A program made the translations under genes and the position numbers. A stretch of DNA of 64,000 nucleotides, taken from the NCBI GenBank assembly GCA_001899635.1, contig MKVQ01000042.1, positions 62,001-126,000 on the forward strand, in the 5' to 3' direction. Shown piece after piece: positions 44,935 through 53,635 of this stretch (positions are counted from its first letter, which is position 1; each line of letters begins with the position of its first letter). Source of the DNA: Myxococcales bacterium 68-20. Lineage in GTDB: Bacteria; Myxococcota_A; Polyangia; Polyangiales; Polyangiaceae. Under the pieces are notes generated by a model. It was not told the DNA's origin and did not search any database. It worked only from the letters and a program-made list of their open reading frames with translations.

Positions 44935-46374
44935 TCACGCGTCGCGTCGTGCCGCTTGGTCGTCGGCCTCGCCGCTTGTCCGGACGGTCGGCAAGCGCAC
45001 GATGAAACGCGTCGGGTTCGCCGTCGAGTCGAGCATGATGTCGCCTCCGTGGCGCGCGGCCACCTCGCGGGCGATCCCGAGGCCGAGGCCTGCACCGGAG
45101 ATCGCGCGCGCGTCGGCGCCGCGATGGAAATGCTCGAAGATCCGATCGCGCTCCTCCTCGGCGACGCCCGGGCCGTCGTTCTCGACGACGATCGCGACGT
45201 CCAAGCCCTGCGACGTCACCTGCACACGCACCGGCTCCGCGCCCGCGCCGTGCTCGACCGCGTTGTCGACGAGGTTGCGGATCATGCGGACGAGATCGTC
45301 GCGTACGCCCCGGACGCGCGCGTCCGCGCCGGCGACCTCGATCGGGGGAGCCTCGGGGACGCGCGCGCGAGAGGAAGCGATCGCCTCGTCGATCAGCGCG
45401 CGCACGTCGAGAAGCTCCGTCGGCTGGCTCGCGCCGCGAGCGCCCGAGCGTGCCACGACGAGCAGGTTCTCGGCGAGGTTCGCCAGGCGCTTCGTGTCGT
45501 CGAGCGCATCGCGAAGGAACGTCTCGTATTCGCTGCCCTGGCGCGGCCGCCGTAGCGCGAGCTCGAGCTCGCCGCGCAGGACCGCGAGCGGCGACCGGAG
45601 CTCGTGCGCGGCATGGGACGCGAAGCGCCGCTCCGTCTCGAGGAGCGTCTTCAAGCGACCGACCATCTCGCGCATGGCCGCAGCGAGCGCGGCGACCTCC
45701 TCGTCGCGAGGTCGATCGGGCTCGAAACGAACGTCGAGCTCGCCGGAGGCGACGCGACGCGCGGAGGCCGCGAGATCTTCGATCCCGCGCGTCGTGCGGC
45801 GTCCGAACCACCAACCGACCACGAGGCTGCTCGGGACGGCGATGACGAGCACCCACCAGCCCACCGCGAGGAGCTGCTGGGCGTCGGCGTCCATGTCACG
45901 GCGAGATGCTGCGAGCAGGAGGTACTGCTTCTCCGACGCCCCCTTCACCTCGACGACCACGCCGCGCAACGTCGAGTCGCGGAACTTGAAGTCGAAGCAA
46001 TCGGCGTCGCGCGCGCTCCGCTCGACGTTGATCCCGAGCTGGGCCAGCGAAGGCGCGTTCGCGAACGAGGGCGTGTCCGCGACGAGCGAGCCGTCGGCAC
46101 GGTAGAGCGCGCCGTAAGTGACGAGCTGCTCGAGCGGATCGGGCTCGTCCTCGTCCTCCTTTCCTTCGTACTTTCCTTCGTATTCCGCCTCGAGCGCCTT
46201 TCGACCGACGAGCGCGACTGCGTTGCCCTCCTCCTCTGCCCGGGCCTTGAGCCCGCGATCGAGCTCGTACTGCTGGACGCGCTGGAACGACGCGAGCGTT
46301 GCGAGCCGGGAGGTGACGAGGAGCGCGCTCGAGCCGAGCGCGAAGTAGATCGCGAGGCGATGCCGAAGCTTCAC
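44935..46374 (-). CDS. Sensor histidine kinase
   Basis: 479 residues, GTG start at 46374 overlapping the response regulator's stop. First span near residues 8-30, a periplasmic sensor region to about 168, second span about 170-190 (WWVLVIAVPSSLVVGWWFG), then HAMP (about 190-245). Phospho-acceptor His257 is in ASHAAHELRSPLAVLRGEL. ATPase motifs: NLVDNAVEHG (N), DGPGVAEEERDRIFEHFH (G1/F) and GAGLGLGIAREVAARHGG (G2). The order fits an OmpR-paired kinase. The sensor region holds an acidic repeat, YEGKYEGKEDEDEPD, encoded by a 12-bp DNA repeat (46160-46183), possibly for cation sensing; that role is a guess. Confidence 0.93.
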   Translation of the reverse strand: MKLRHRLAIYFALGSSALLVTSRLATLASFQRVQQYELDRGLKARAEEEGNAVALVGRKALEAEYEGKYEGKEDEDEPDPLEQLVTYGALYRADGSLVADTPSFANAPSLAQLGINVERSARDADCFDFKFRDSTLRGVVVEVKGASEKQYLLLAASRRDMDADAQQLLAVGWWVLVIAVPSSLVVGWWFGRRTTRGIEDLAASARRVASGELDVRFEPDRPRDEEVAALAAAMREMVGRLKTLLETERRFASHAAHELRSPLAVLRGELELALRRPRQGSEYETFLRDALDDTKRLANLAENLLVVARSGARGASQPTELLDVRALIDEAIASSRARVPEAPPIEVAGADARVRGVRDDLVRMIRNLVDNAVEHGAGAEPVRVQVTSQGLDVAIVVENDGPGVAEEERDRIFEHFHRGADARAISGAGLGLGIAREVAARHGGDIMLDSTANPTRFIVRLPTVRTSGEADDQAARRDA

Positions 46375-47042
46375 GAGTTGCCGAAGGCGACCATCCGGTA
46401 GCCGACCCCGCGGACCGTCTCGATCGCAGGCCCCACGACCCCGAGCTTCTCACGCACGTTCTTGACGTTGACCTCGATGACGTTGCTTCCGGGATCGCGG
46501 ACCGTCTCCCAGACCTGGCTCAGGATCTCGCTGCGCGGGACGACGCGCCCGGCGTTCTTGGCGAGGAGCGCGAGGAGCGAGTACTCGCGCGGCGTGAGGT
46601 CGACTCGATTCCCGGCGACATGAACGATGTGCTCGACGGAGTCGAGCGAGAGCGTGCCCACGCGGATCGTCTGCGGCTCCGACTGGCCGCGCCGGATCGC
46701 CGCGCGCACCCGAGCCAGCAGCTCCTCGAGCTCGAACGGCTTCGTCATGTAGTCGTCCGCGCCTGCGTCGAGCCCCGTGACACGCTCGCCCACCTCCCCT
46801 CGCGCGGTGAGCATGAGGATGGGCACCTTGTTGGCCGAGCTCCGAAGCTCCCGACAGACGGTGACACCATCGAGGTCGGGCAACATCCAGTCGAGGACGA
46901 TGAGCGCGTACGTGATGTGCTTCGCTTGCTCGAGCGCATCGCGGCCGCGGCTGCACGCGTCGACGACGTAGCCCTCTTCCGTCAGGGCCTGCGCCAGGAA
47001 GCGAGCGAGCTTCTTGTCGTCCTCGACGACCAGCACCTTCAT
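46371..47042 (-). CDS. OmpR/PhoB-family response regulator
   Basis: 223 residues. Receiver domain: acidic pocket VVEDDKK near the start, phospho-acceptor Asp51 (LIVLDWMLPDLDG), Thr in LMLTARG, Lys in YMTKPF. The winged-helix DNA-binding domain (about 125-223) has TLSLDSVEHIVHVAGNRVDLTPREYSLLALLAKNAG, then VVPRSEILSQVW, and ends with GVGYRMV. The start at 47042 gives MKVLVVEDD directly, the usual family opening; a longer frame is not needed. The stop overlaps the kinase's GTG start (GTGA), so translation is coupled. Regulated targets cannot be read from the window. Confidence 0.95.
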   Translation of the reverse strand: MKVLVVEDDKKLARFLAQALTEEGYVVDACSRGRDALEQAKHITYALIVLDWMLPDLDGVTVCRELRSSANKVPILMLTARGEVGERVTGLDAGADDYMTKPFELEELLARVRAAIRRGQSEPQTIRVGTLSLDSVEHIVHVAGNRVDLTPREYSLLALLAKNAGRVVPRSEILSQVWETVRDPGSNVIEVNVKNVREKLGVVGPAIETVRGVGYRMVAFGNS

Positions 47043-47307
47043 CGGTCGCCCTTGCTTAGCAGCGAGCGCCGTCCAGGGAGAAGCGAAGCCTGCTTCCACG
47101 GTCGCTGAAACTCCGCCGCTGGGGCGGGGCGGCGGTCCCCGTCCGCCCCAGGCGCCCGGCTCGATGCGGCCGCCCTTCCACAGCTCGGACGCGCACGAAA
47201 ACGTCGTCGAATCACGCGTCTACAGGGCGAGCTGGCAATGCGAGGCCATCCGCGACATTGCCGGCAACCGCGAGCGTCCGCGCCTCGCCTCCTCGGCTCG
47301 GCGAGGC

Positions 47308-48663
47308 TCAGAGCTTCGGCTCGAGGATCCGACCGAGGAAGACGAAGGTCTTCGTCTGTCGATCGACGATTCCGAGGAGGAACGGACGATCGACGGTCAT
47401 CGCGACCGGCTCCGCCGGCGCCGACATCCTCTCGAAGACCACGGCGGTCGCCGCCGCCGCCTCGGTGCCGCGCTCGTCGAGCTCGAGGAACGTTTTGTGG
47501 AGGACGTCCGTCACGGCGAGCTTCTCCGCGGTGGTGATCCCGGAGAAGTCCGCGCGCGATGAGAATGCGGACTCCATCCCGAGCGACGAGAGCGACCTCT
47601 CGAGACTGAACGCGCCCTCGAGCTTGAGCTTCGGGAACGCCAAGCTCACCTCCTTCGTCTCGAGCGCATCGAGGATGGAGAGCAGCTTGCTGCCGGTCAG
47701 CGACGACTCGAACGCCCCGAAGGTTCCCGCCGTGGGCGCGATGACGAGCATCGAGAGCTCGTTGTCGTCGTAGGGCATCTCGACCGCCTCGTAGCCGTCC
47801 CCCTTCACATACGGACGCGACGTCGAGCGGTTCATCATCGGGACCTGCACGGTCGACCCGTCGACCTTCGTGAACGGGGCCTCTTTCGTCGCGCCCGGAT
47901 CGAACACCGACGCCCACGCCGCGTTGAAGTAGACCGCGTTCACGAGGACGAGGCGCGTGTCTTGGGTGACGACCCCTGTGGGGAGGATGTCCTTGATGCG
48001 CTTCTCGGTCTTGTCCTCGACCCACGCGTTGATCGTCGCGCGCGACTTCTCGGTCGCGCGGATGAAGTCGACGACGTTGAGCCCCGCGCCGTAGTTGACG
48101 GCGAGGTTGTCGAGGAAGGGCCCTTCGAGCTTCATCCCCTGCTGGCCCCAGATCGAGTTCGTGACGTTGAGCCGGAACGGCTCGCCGTCCTTGCCCTTCG
48201 CGTCCTTGCCCCGACTCTCGAGCTGGAGGTCGAGGTAGTCGAACGCGGTGTGGAGGCGGTCGTCGGGCAAATTGAAGTGGAGCGCCTTCTTCATCTCGCC
48301 GGCCGTATCGCCGCGCGCCCCCGCGTACGTCATCGCGAGCGCGATCGAGACGCTGTGCGGTGAGAGGAACAAGTCCTTGTCCGCGTAGTCGGACTGCTTG
48401 CGGACCGCCTGATAGAGGTCCACCGCAAAGTCCGCCTGACTCGACACCAGAGTCGAGAGCTCCGACGAGGAGAGCGACGGAGTCGTGTTCCGCTCCAGCG
48501 CCGATCGCACGACGGCGATCTCGACGTCGGGTTGGGCCGTGGCTCTCTCGGCATCGTCCGGAGCCGACGTCGGCGGCGGGTGACGGTGCGTCGAAGGCGA
48601 CGACGAGGAACACGACGCGAGCGCGAGCATGACGGCAAGAGAAGCAAAACATGCGGACTTCAT
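47308..48663 (-). CDS. Serpin-family protease inhibitor lipoprotein
   Basis: 451 residues. Lipobox LALASC and a Ser-rich spacer, then a full serpin fold (about 85-451). Family motifs: NLFLSPHSVSIALAMTYAGARGDTAGEM, DNLAVNYGAGLNVVDF, INAWVEDKTEKRIKDILP, LVLVNAVYFNAAW, VQVPMMNR and DRPFLLGIVDRQTKTFVFLGRILEP. The reactive loop hinge reads ERGTEAAAATAVVFERM-SAPAEP with small residues at P12-P9, as in inhibitory serpins. Counting from the Gly at P15 puts P1 at Met and P1' at Ser, the same pair as human alpha-1-antitrypsin. The predicted action is covalent trapping of elastase- or subtilisin-like proteases at the cell surface. Start at 48663 chosen for the lipobox. Confidence 0.93.
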   Translation of the reverse strand: MKSACFASLAVMLALASCSSSSPSTHRHPPPTSAPDDAERATAQPDVEIAVVRSALERNTTPSLSSSELSTLVSSQADFAVDLYQAVRKQSDYADKDLFLSPHSVSIALAMTYAGARGDTAGEMKKALHFNLPDDRLHTAFDYLDLQLESRGKDAKGKDGEPFRLNVTNSIWGQQGMKLEGPFLDNLAVNYGAGLNVVDFIRATEKSRATINAWVEDKTEKRIKDILPTGVVTQDTRLVLVNAVYFNAAWASVFDPGATKEAPFTKVDGSTVQVPMMNRSTSRPYVKGDGYEAVEMPYDDNELSMLVIAPTAGTFGAFESSLTGSKLLSILDALETKEVSLAFPKLKLEGAFSLERSLSSLGMESAFSSRADFSGITTAEKLAVTDVLHKTFLELDERGTEAAAATAVVFERMSAPAEPVAMTVDRPFLLGIVDRQTKTFVFLGRILEPKL

Positions 48664-49073
48664 GGTGGCCCCGCGCGCAGCAGCGGACATGCCACCAGCG
48701 CGCTCCATCTCGCGACCTGACCACACGCGCCGCGGGCTCGACGACGCGCGTCGTGCGGTCCCGGCGAGGACAGCGCCTCTGGCGAGCTCGAGCGCGAAGT
48801 CCCTCGCTGTCCGCGATCGGGTCCGTTCGTTCCGCTGGCGTAGCGGTTCGGTCGCTCGCCTCCACGAGCTCGAGGTACGCCGAGCGATGCGCATGCACGA
48901 TGCGCTCGCAGCGCGTCCACGGCGGCAGCCCTCAGCTCGCGCTCCGCGACGCCGCATCGTCGCTGGACCCGCAGGGCGGCACCACACACGGCAGAAGAAT
49001 GGCAACTTGCCCCGTCACGTGACGAAGAGCGAGCCACGCTCTCACGCGCGGGGACCGAGAGCTCAGACGATCG
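48664..49073. other. Gene-poor stretch of about 410 bases
   Basis: Between the serpin gene and ppsR. Frames are Arg-rich with no ribosome site. I see no supported gene, terminator or repeat; it presumably carries the serpin promoter. Confidence 0.5.
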
Positions 49074-49913
49074 TCAGACGATCTGCCGGGCGATCTGCTT
49101 CGCCTCGTCGCGCTCCTTGAGCGACTCGAGGATGATGACCGCGGTCTCTTCGATCGCGCGCCCGGTGACGTCGATGACGGGCCACTGCGGGTGCTGCCCG
49201 AAGATCTCGCGCGCGTACTCGAGCTCGGCCTTCACCTGATCCTTGAGCCCGTAGTTGGCGTCGACGCTCATGCCGAGCTGCTTCAGGCGCGCCTTGCGGA
49301 TCTCGACGAGCGGATCGAGCCCGATCGTAAGGCCGACGATGCGCTCCTGGTTCGCCTCCTCGAGCTCGGGCGGCGTGGGGACACCGAGCACGAGCGGGAG
49401 GTTCGCGACCTTGAGCCCACGCTGCGCGAGCAACGTGGAGAGCGGCGTCTTCGAGGTGCGGCTCACGCCGACGAGGACGAGATCCGCCTTCTTGAAGTTG
49501 CGCGGCTCCTTGCCGTCGTCGCTCTTCACCGTGAACTCGACCGCCTCGATCCGGCGGAAGTATTCGTCGGAGAGCGGGAGCATGCCGCTCGGCATGTTGA
49601 TCGGCTGGCGGTCGAGGTAGACCGTCAGCTTGCCGATCAGTGAGCCGATCAGGTCGAGCGCCTCCACGCGGAGCTCGTAGCTCGACGCGTGGATGAACTC
49701 GCGTAGCTCGGGGCTCACCACGGTGAAGACGACGAGCGCGCCCTCACGGGCAGCACGCTCGAGGATCGGCCGTGCGGCCTCCTTCGTTCTCACGCGCGTG
49801 TGCAAGCGGAGCTGCGCTCCCGAGTGCGGGAACTGCAGCATCGCTGCTCGCACGACCTTCTCTGCAGTCTCTCCTGTGGAGTCGGAGAGGACGTCGATGC
49901 GCTTGGCGTCCAC
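49074..49913 (-). CDS. ppsR: Phosphoenolpyruvate synthase regulatory protein (bifunctional kinase/pyrophosphorylase)
   Basis: About 279 residues from the GTG at 49913, matching the family length; an ATG at 49952 would add 13 residues. It phosphorylates and reactivates PEP synthase using ADP and Pi, a switch for gluconeogenesis. Family features: RIDVLSDSTGETAEKVVRAA opening, LVVFTVVSPELREFI, LPLSDEYFRRIEAVEFTVKSDDGKEPRN, the nucleotide loop GVSRTSKTPLSTLLAQRG, and VIDVTGRAIEETAVIILE near the C-terminus. No PEP synthase gene is in the window. It is the divergent neighbour of the Pro-rich gene at 50229. Confidence 0.9.
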   Translation of the reverse strand: MDAKRIDVLSDSTGETAEKVVRAAMLQFPHSGAQLRLHTRVRTKEAARPILERAAREGALVVFTVVSPELREFIHASSYELRVEALDLIGSLIGKLTVYLDRQPINMPSGMLPLSDEYFRRIEAVEFTVKSDDGKEPRNFKKADLVLVGVSRTSKTPLSTLLAQRGLKVANLPLVLGVPTPPELEEANQERIVGLTIGLDPLVEIRKARLKQLGMSVDANYGLKDQVKAELEYAREIFGQHPQWPVIDVTGRAIEETAVIILESLKERDEAKQIARQIV

Positions 49914-50228
49914 GAACCGATTTCTACCACGCCCTCGCGCACAAAGGAGCATCTCCCCGCCAGGGAACGACCGAAGAATGCTCGAGATCGCGATGGCGCC
50001 AGCTCCGTCGCGGCGCGCGCGCCGCGTGCGCCGCGTCAAAGAGGCCCCTGAGGGGGGTCATCATGGACCCAGGGGTGGATCTTGCGCGATCCGGGAAACT
50101 TTCGGAGAGGGCTTGTTCCATGAGGGATGTTAGCCTCGAAGAAACAAGGCAGTGAGCATGGAAGATGCAGCCCTTCCCTGCTCACCGCCTCCACGCGGCA
50201 GGATGCCGGGGTGGAAGGAACAACGAAG
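49914..50228. other. Divergent intergenic region
   Basis: Between the ppsR start and the Pro-rich gene start. It should hold both promoters but shows no clear consensus. A short GCCCCTGAGGGG stem lies near 50044-50055. Confidence 0.45.
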
Positions 50229-52088
50229 ATGGCGAACCGCGGAATGCTTCCGAAGTTTCGGCCGGCGGCCCTGGGTGGCCGAGAGGCCGCCGCTCGCCCC
50301 TCGATTCGTCCTGTGAGGCCGACGGCTCCCCCTCCGCCGCCGGCGCCTCCGCGCCGTGTCTCCTCCGGCGTCCGCCATCCCGCTCCGCACGGCCCGGCCA
50401 TCGAGAGCAGCGATGGCGAGGTGTCGACGGCGTCGTTCCAGGATCCGCCGACGATGGCAGCCGCGCGTCAGCGGATCCACGAGCTCGCGCGAGAGCTCCC
50501 CTCGCAGTACGACAACGCCCCGCGCTTCTTCGATGACGAGACGCAGGCGCGCCAGGTCGACGGCGACCTCATCATGGCCTCGCGCCCGCAGGCGCGTCAG
50601 GACCAGTTCGACGTTCCGTACAACGCGCTGCCCTCGCTGGAAGTGCCGCGCCCGTTCGACGAGTACGAGGAGCAGTTCGCGGAGCGAGATCCGGAGACCC
50701 AGCTCCGGGGAGCTCGCTACAGCGACGAGCATCGCCGTCCGTCGGAGCCGCCGCCGGCGAAGATCAAGACGAAGGGATACGGGGCACCGAGCGAGGACTC
50801 GGGCCCGCGCCAGCGCCCGCGCAAGAACGCCACGCCCGTCCCCCAATACGATGCGGCCGCCTACGAGGCGAACTACCCGGGCATCCGCCGCCAGGAAGAC
50901 AGCTTCGCGGATCGTCACGAGAGCTTCGACTCTCGGCGCCCCGAGCACGAGAGCTACCGTTCGTCGGCGCGTCGCGAGGAGCGGAGCAGCTACTCGCCGC
51001 CGCCGCCGGCGCGGAACGACGCTGGCCTCGACGCGATCCCGCAGGCGCCTGCGGTTCCGCGCGAGATGCAGGTCCCGGCGGGCTTCGTGATGGGCGTCCA
51101 ACCCATTCGCACGCCGGGCTCCGTCGCTGCTGCGATGCCGGCCTACGCGGACGCTCAGGCGCCCGAGGCGTTCCCTGCCCCGTATCCGCAGACCCCGTCG
51201 CGCACGCCGATGATGGGCGTTCCTTACGGACAGCCGGTGCCGCCGGTGCAGAGCACGGCGCCCCGCGGGGTGCATGCCTCCGCGCAGTACATGGCCATCC
51301 ACGCGGGGACCTCCGGACAGTTCGCGCCTCCGGTCGGTCATCAGCTCCAGATGACCGACGTCGAGGAAGCGCGTCAGGGTTCGAAGGTCGGTCGCTTCGC
51401 GTGGTTCGTGTTCGGCGCCGCGTTCGGGATCTTCTTCGCCTTCTGCGCCACGGGCTTCGTCCCGCGCCTCGGCAAGAAGGAGGAGATCGCGTTCCCGCCG
51501 CCGGCGCAGCTCCCCGCGCAGGAGCAGGCCCCCGTCGCGGTGGCGCCGCCCCAGCCGCTCCCCGTCCAGGTTCCGGTGCAGCCCGTGGTGGCGGTCACGC
51601 AACTGCCGGTGGCCGTGCCGCAGCCCGAGCCCCAGCCGATCGTTCAGCAGCCCATCGTCGCCTCGGCCCCGCCGGCCTTCGCGCCCGCGCCTGCTCCGCA
51701 GCCGATCGTCGCCCCGCAGCCGGTCGTCGCCCCGCAGCCGGTCGTCGCTCCGCAGCCGGTCGTCGCGGCGCAGCCCGCGCCCGCTCCGCAGCCGGTCGTC
51801 GCGGCTCCCGCGCCCGCTCCGCAGCCGGTCGTCGCGGCTCCCGCGCCCCAGCCCCAGTACGCTGCCGCGCCTGCTCCGGCTCCGCGCGGCCAGCGCGGCG
51901 CCGCGATCGCTCGCCGGAACGCGCCTCCGCCGTCGTCAGCACCGCGGGCGCTGCCGAACAGTGGCAGCGTGGACTCGGACGACGCGCCCTCGGCGCCTGC
52001 GTCGCGTGTTTCGGCTTCGAAGGAGTCGAAGGGCGGCGCAGACGTCGGCGGCATCAGCGATCTCCTGAGCGCTGGCCTCGCCCCCTGA
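50229..52088 (+). CDS. Pro-rich single-span membrane protein with APQPVV tandem repeats
   Basis: 619 residues from the ATG at 50229, with a GGAAGGAA ribosome site. Residues 1-385 are mostly disordered, with charged and Pro/Gln-rich segments (RQRIHELARELPSQYDNAPRFF, YEEQFAERDPETQL). A single span at about 397-415 (FAWFVFGAAFGIFFAFCATGFV) separates this cytosolic half from a Pro/Ala/Val/Gln-rich outer half. The latter contains the repeated units APQPVV (51695-51846). Such architecture recalls TonB-type or gliding-related Pro-rich rods that span the periplasm, but it lacks the TonB C-terminal domain. I do not know the family. The long N-terminal cytosolic half is unlike TonB. Confidence 0.72.
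   Translation: MANRGMLPKFRPAALGGREAAARPSIRPVRPTAPPPPPAPPRRVSSGVRHPAPHGPAIESSDGEVSTASFQDPPTMAAARQRIHELARELPSQYDNAPRFFDDETQARQVDGDLIMASRPQARQDQFDVPYNALPSLEVPRPFDEYEEQFAERDPETQLRGARYSDEHRRPSEPPPAKIKTKGYGAPSEDSGPRQRPRKNATPVPQYDAAAYEANYPGIRRQEDSFADRHESFDSRRPEHESYRSSARREERSSYSPPPPARNDAGLDAIPQAPAVPREMQVPAGFVMGVQPIRTPGSVAAAMPAYADAQAPEAFPAPYPQTPSRTPMMGVPYGQPVPPVQSTAPRGVHASAQYMAIHAGTSGQFAPPVGHQLQMTDVEEARQGSKVGRFAWFVFGAAFGIFFAFCATGFVPRLGKKEEIAFPPPAQLPAQEQAPVAVAPPQPLPVQVPVQPVVAVTQLPVAVPQPEPQPIVQQPIVASAPPAFAPAPAPQPIVAPQPVVAPQPVVAPQPVVAAQPAPAPQPVVAAPAPAPQPVVAAPAPQPQYAAAPAPAPRGQRGAAIARRNAPPPSSAPRALPNSGSVDSDDAPSAPASRVSASKESKGGADVGGISDLLSAGLAP
51695..51846 (+). repeat. In-frame tandem repeats (18-bp x4, then 33-bp x2)
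   Basis: Four 18-bp units (51695-51766) encode PQPVVA; two 33-bp units (51781-51813, 51814-51846) encode PAPQPVVAAPA. The repeats keep frame, so a change of copy number would vary the rod length of the host protein without breaking it. Confidence 0.8.
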
Positions 52089-52103
52089 TTCGGTCGGTCT
52101 ACT

Positions 52104-52128
52104 CCGCGACGACGTCGTGTCGTCGCGG
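52104..52128. terminator. Bidirectional hairpin between convergent genes
   Basis: A perfect 10-bp stem, CCGCGACGAC/GTCGTCGCGG, with a 5-base loop. It lies 15 bases past the plus-strand stop and 8 bases past the pyrE stop. There is no T-tract, so termination strength is uncertain. Confidence 0.6.
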
Positions 52129-52135
52129 GTAGCTC

Positions 52136-52690
52136 TCAGTCCGCGATGAAGTCGCGTCGCGTGTAGATTGCACTGAATCGAAGGCCGGCTGCCTCGATCG
52201 CTTCGCGTCCGCCCTCGAGCCGATCGACGAGGGTGATCACACTCTCGACCCGGTAGCCCGCGGCGCGGAGCTTCTCGACGGCCTTCAGCGTCGAGCCGCC
52301 GGTCGTCGTCACGTCTTCGAGGATGACGAGCGATGCGCCGGGGGCGAGGCGCGTGTCGCCCTCCACCAGGCGCTTGCTGCCGTGGTCCTTCGCATCCTTC
52401 CGGACGTAGACCGCGTCTTTCGGCGCACCGCGCTGGAAGCTCGTGAGAGAGGCCGCGCTCGCAAGCGGGCAGCCGCCGAGCTCGACGCCCGCAATGGCGT
52501 CGAACGAGCCTGCGGCGAGCGCCGCATCGAGCATCAGCTCTCCAGTCAGCGCGTGCCCTTCGGCCGTGAGGACCGTCTGCTTGCAGTCGATGAAGAAGTC
52601 GCTCTCCTTGCCCGACGCGAGCGTCACCTTCTTACGCGCGAAGGATCGGTCGCGAAGCAGCTCGAGGAGGCGTGCGCGCGCGTCAGCCAT
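52136..52690 (-). CDS. pyrE: Orotate phosphoribosyltransferase
   Basis: 184 residues, typical of the short PyrE group. It makes orotidine monophosphate from orotate and PRPP in pyrimidine synthesis. Signatures: LLRDRSFARKKVTLASGKESDFFIDCKQT at the start, DAIAGVELGGCPLASAA, YVRKDAKDHGSKRLVEG (mobile catalytic loop with Lys), and the PRPP-binding VILEDVTTTGGSTLKA. It starts 3 bases after the third bactofilin gene, so it appears to be the last gene of the bactofilin operon, an odd but probably housekeeping-driven pairing. Confidence 0.94.
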   Translation of the reverse strand: MADARARLLELLRDRSFARKKVTLASGKESDFFIDCKQTVLTAEGHALTGELMLDAALAAGSFDAIAGVELGGCPLASAASLTSFQRGAPKDAVYVRKDAKDHGSKRLVEGDTRLAPGASLVILEDVTTTGGSTLKAVEKLRAAGYRVESVITLVDRLEGGREAIEAAGLRFSAIYTRRDFIAD

Positions 52691-52693
52691 GGA

Positions 52694-53287
52694 TCAGCCG
52701 CGCTTCTTCTGAACGGCCTTCGTGCCCTTCTTGAGCACGGGCACCACCGGCGCCGGCGGCCCCGGTCGCGCGGCCACTACGGCGGGCTTGGGGGCCACCT
52801 TCGGCGCCGGAGCCGCGACCGTCTTCACGGGTGGCGGCGGCGGGGGCGGCGCGGCCTTCACGGCCGGCAACGCGGCGCGCGGGGGCGGAGGAGCGACGAC
52901 GGGACGGGCCTTCACCTCGGGCACGACCGCCCGTGCCGGCGCGGCTGCCGCGCGCGGGCGAGCAGCGCCCGCGGTGCCCGTCTGGACGTGGCCGCGAACG
53001 AGACCGCCGGGAGCGATCGCGATGCGCGGCGCGCGGAGGTCGCCGACGACCCGCGCCCCGGCCTCGATCACGAGCGCCTCGCCGGCGACGAGATCACCCT
53101 TCACGGCGCCACGCACCACGATGCGCGACGCGGAGATGTTTGCTGCGATGAGGCCGCTGGTGTCGATGACGACCTCGCCGCCGACGGCGATGTCGCCTTC
53201 CACGCGCCCGGCGATCTCGAGATCGCCGTCGCCGCTCACGCGTCCGCGGATGAACGACGCCCGGCCGATGACGGTCGAGGTTGCCAT
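52694..53287 (-). CDS. Bactofilin with long Pro/Ala/Lys-rich tail (BacP-like)
   Basis: 197 residues. Bactofilin beta-helix core (about 1-105): ASFIRGRVSGDGDLEIAGRVEGDIAVGG, then ASRIVVRGAVKGDLVAGEALVIEAGARVVGDLRAPRIAIAPGGLVRGHV. Bactofilins assemble into filaments without nucleotide and act as cytoskeletal scaffolds. The C-terminal tail (from about 108) is Pro/Ala/Val-rich with a polyproline run and a basic end, KKGTKAVQKKRG. Last of three adjacent bactofilin genes; the order and long tail recall BacP in the Myxococcus bacNOP cluster. Its start lies one base after the previous stop (TGACATG), so translation is coupled. Confidence 0.85.
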   Translation of the reverse strand: MATSTVIGRASFIRGRVSGDGDLEIAGRVEGDIAVGGEVVIDTSGLIAANISASRIVVRGAVKGDLVAGEALVIEAGARVVGDLRAPRIAIAPGGLVRGHVQTGTAGAARPRAAAAPARAVVPEVKARPVVAPPPPRAALPAVKAAPPPPPPPVKTVAAPAPKVAPKPAVVAARPGPPAPVVPVLKKGTKAVQKKRG

Positions 53288-53288
53288 G

Positions 53289-53603
53289 TCACACGTCCAT
53301 GTCGACGTTGCCCTTGAACTGGGCGCCGTCCGCGATCGTGATGCGCGTCGCCTTCACGTTGCCGATGACCTTGGCGCCGTTCTGGAGGTCGACGCGATCG
53401 GTCGAGTTGATGTTGCCGGTGACAGTGCCGGCGACCGCGACCGGTCCGCCGGAGATGTCCGCCTCGACGGCGCCGCCGTGCTCGATGCTCACGGCGTCCT
53501 TCGCGACGAGCTTGCCGCGAACGGTGCCCTGGACGACGACGTCTTCGTCGCTCGTGACCTCGCCCTCGATGGTGATGCCTGCGCCGATGACCGTGCTCGC
53601 CAT
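53289..53603 (-). CDS. Bactofilin, short form (BacO-like)
   Basis: 104 residues, almost only the bactofilin core: STVIGAGITIEGEVTSDEDVVVQGTVRGKLVAKDAVSIEHGGAVEADISGGPVAVAGTVTGNIN, ending FKGNVDMDV. A strong GGAGG site precedes the ATG at 53603; it has almost no tails. Middle gene of three bactofilins in tandem, with a 1-base gap to the following gene and a 32-base gap to the preceding one. It probably co-polymerises with its neighbours. Confidence 0.86.
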   Translation of the reverse strand: MASTVIGAGITIEGEVTSDEDVVVQGTVRGKLVAKDAVSIEHGGAVEADISGGPVAVAGTVTGNINSTDRVDLQNGAKVIGNVKATRITIADGAQFKGNVDMDV

Positions 53604-53635
53604 GGAATCCTCCGCTTGAATCGCGCTCGCTGGGC

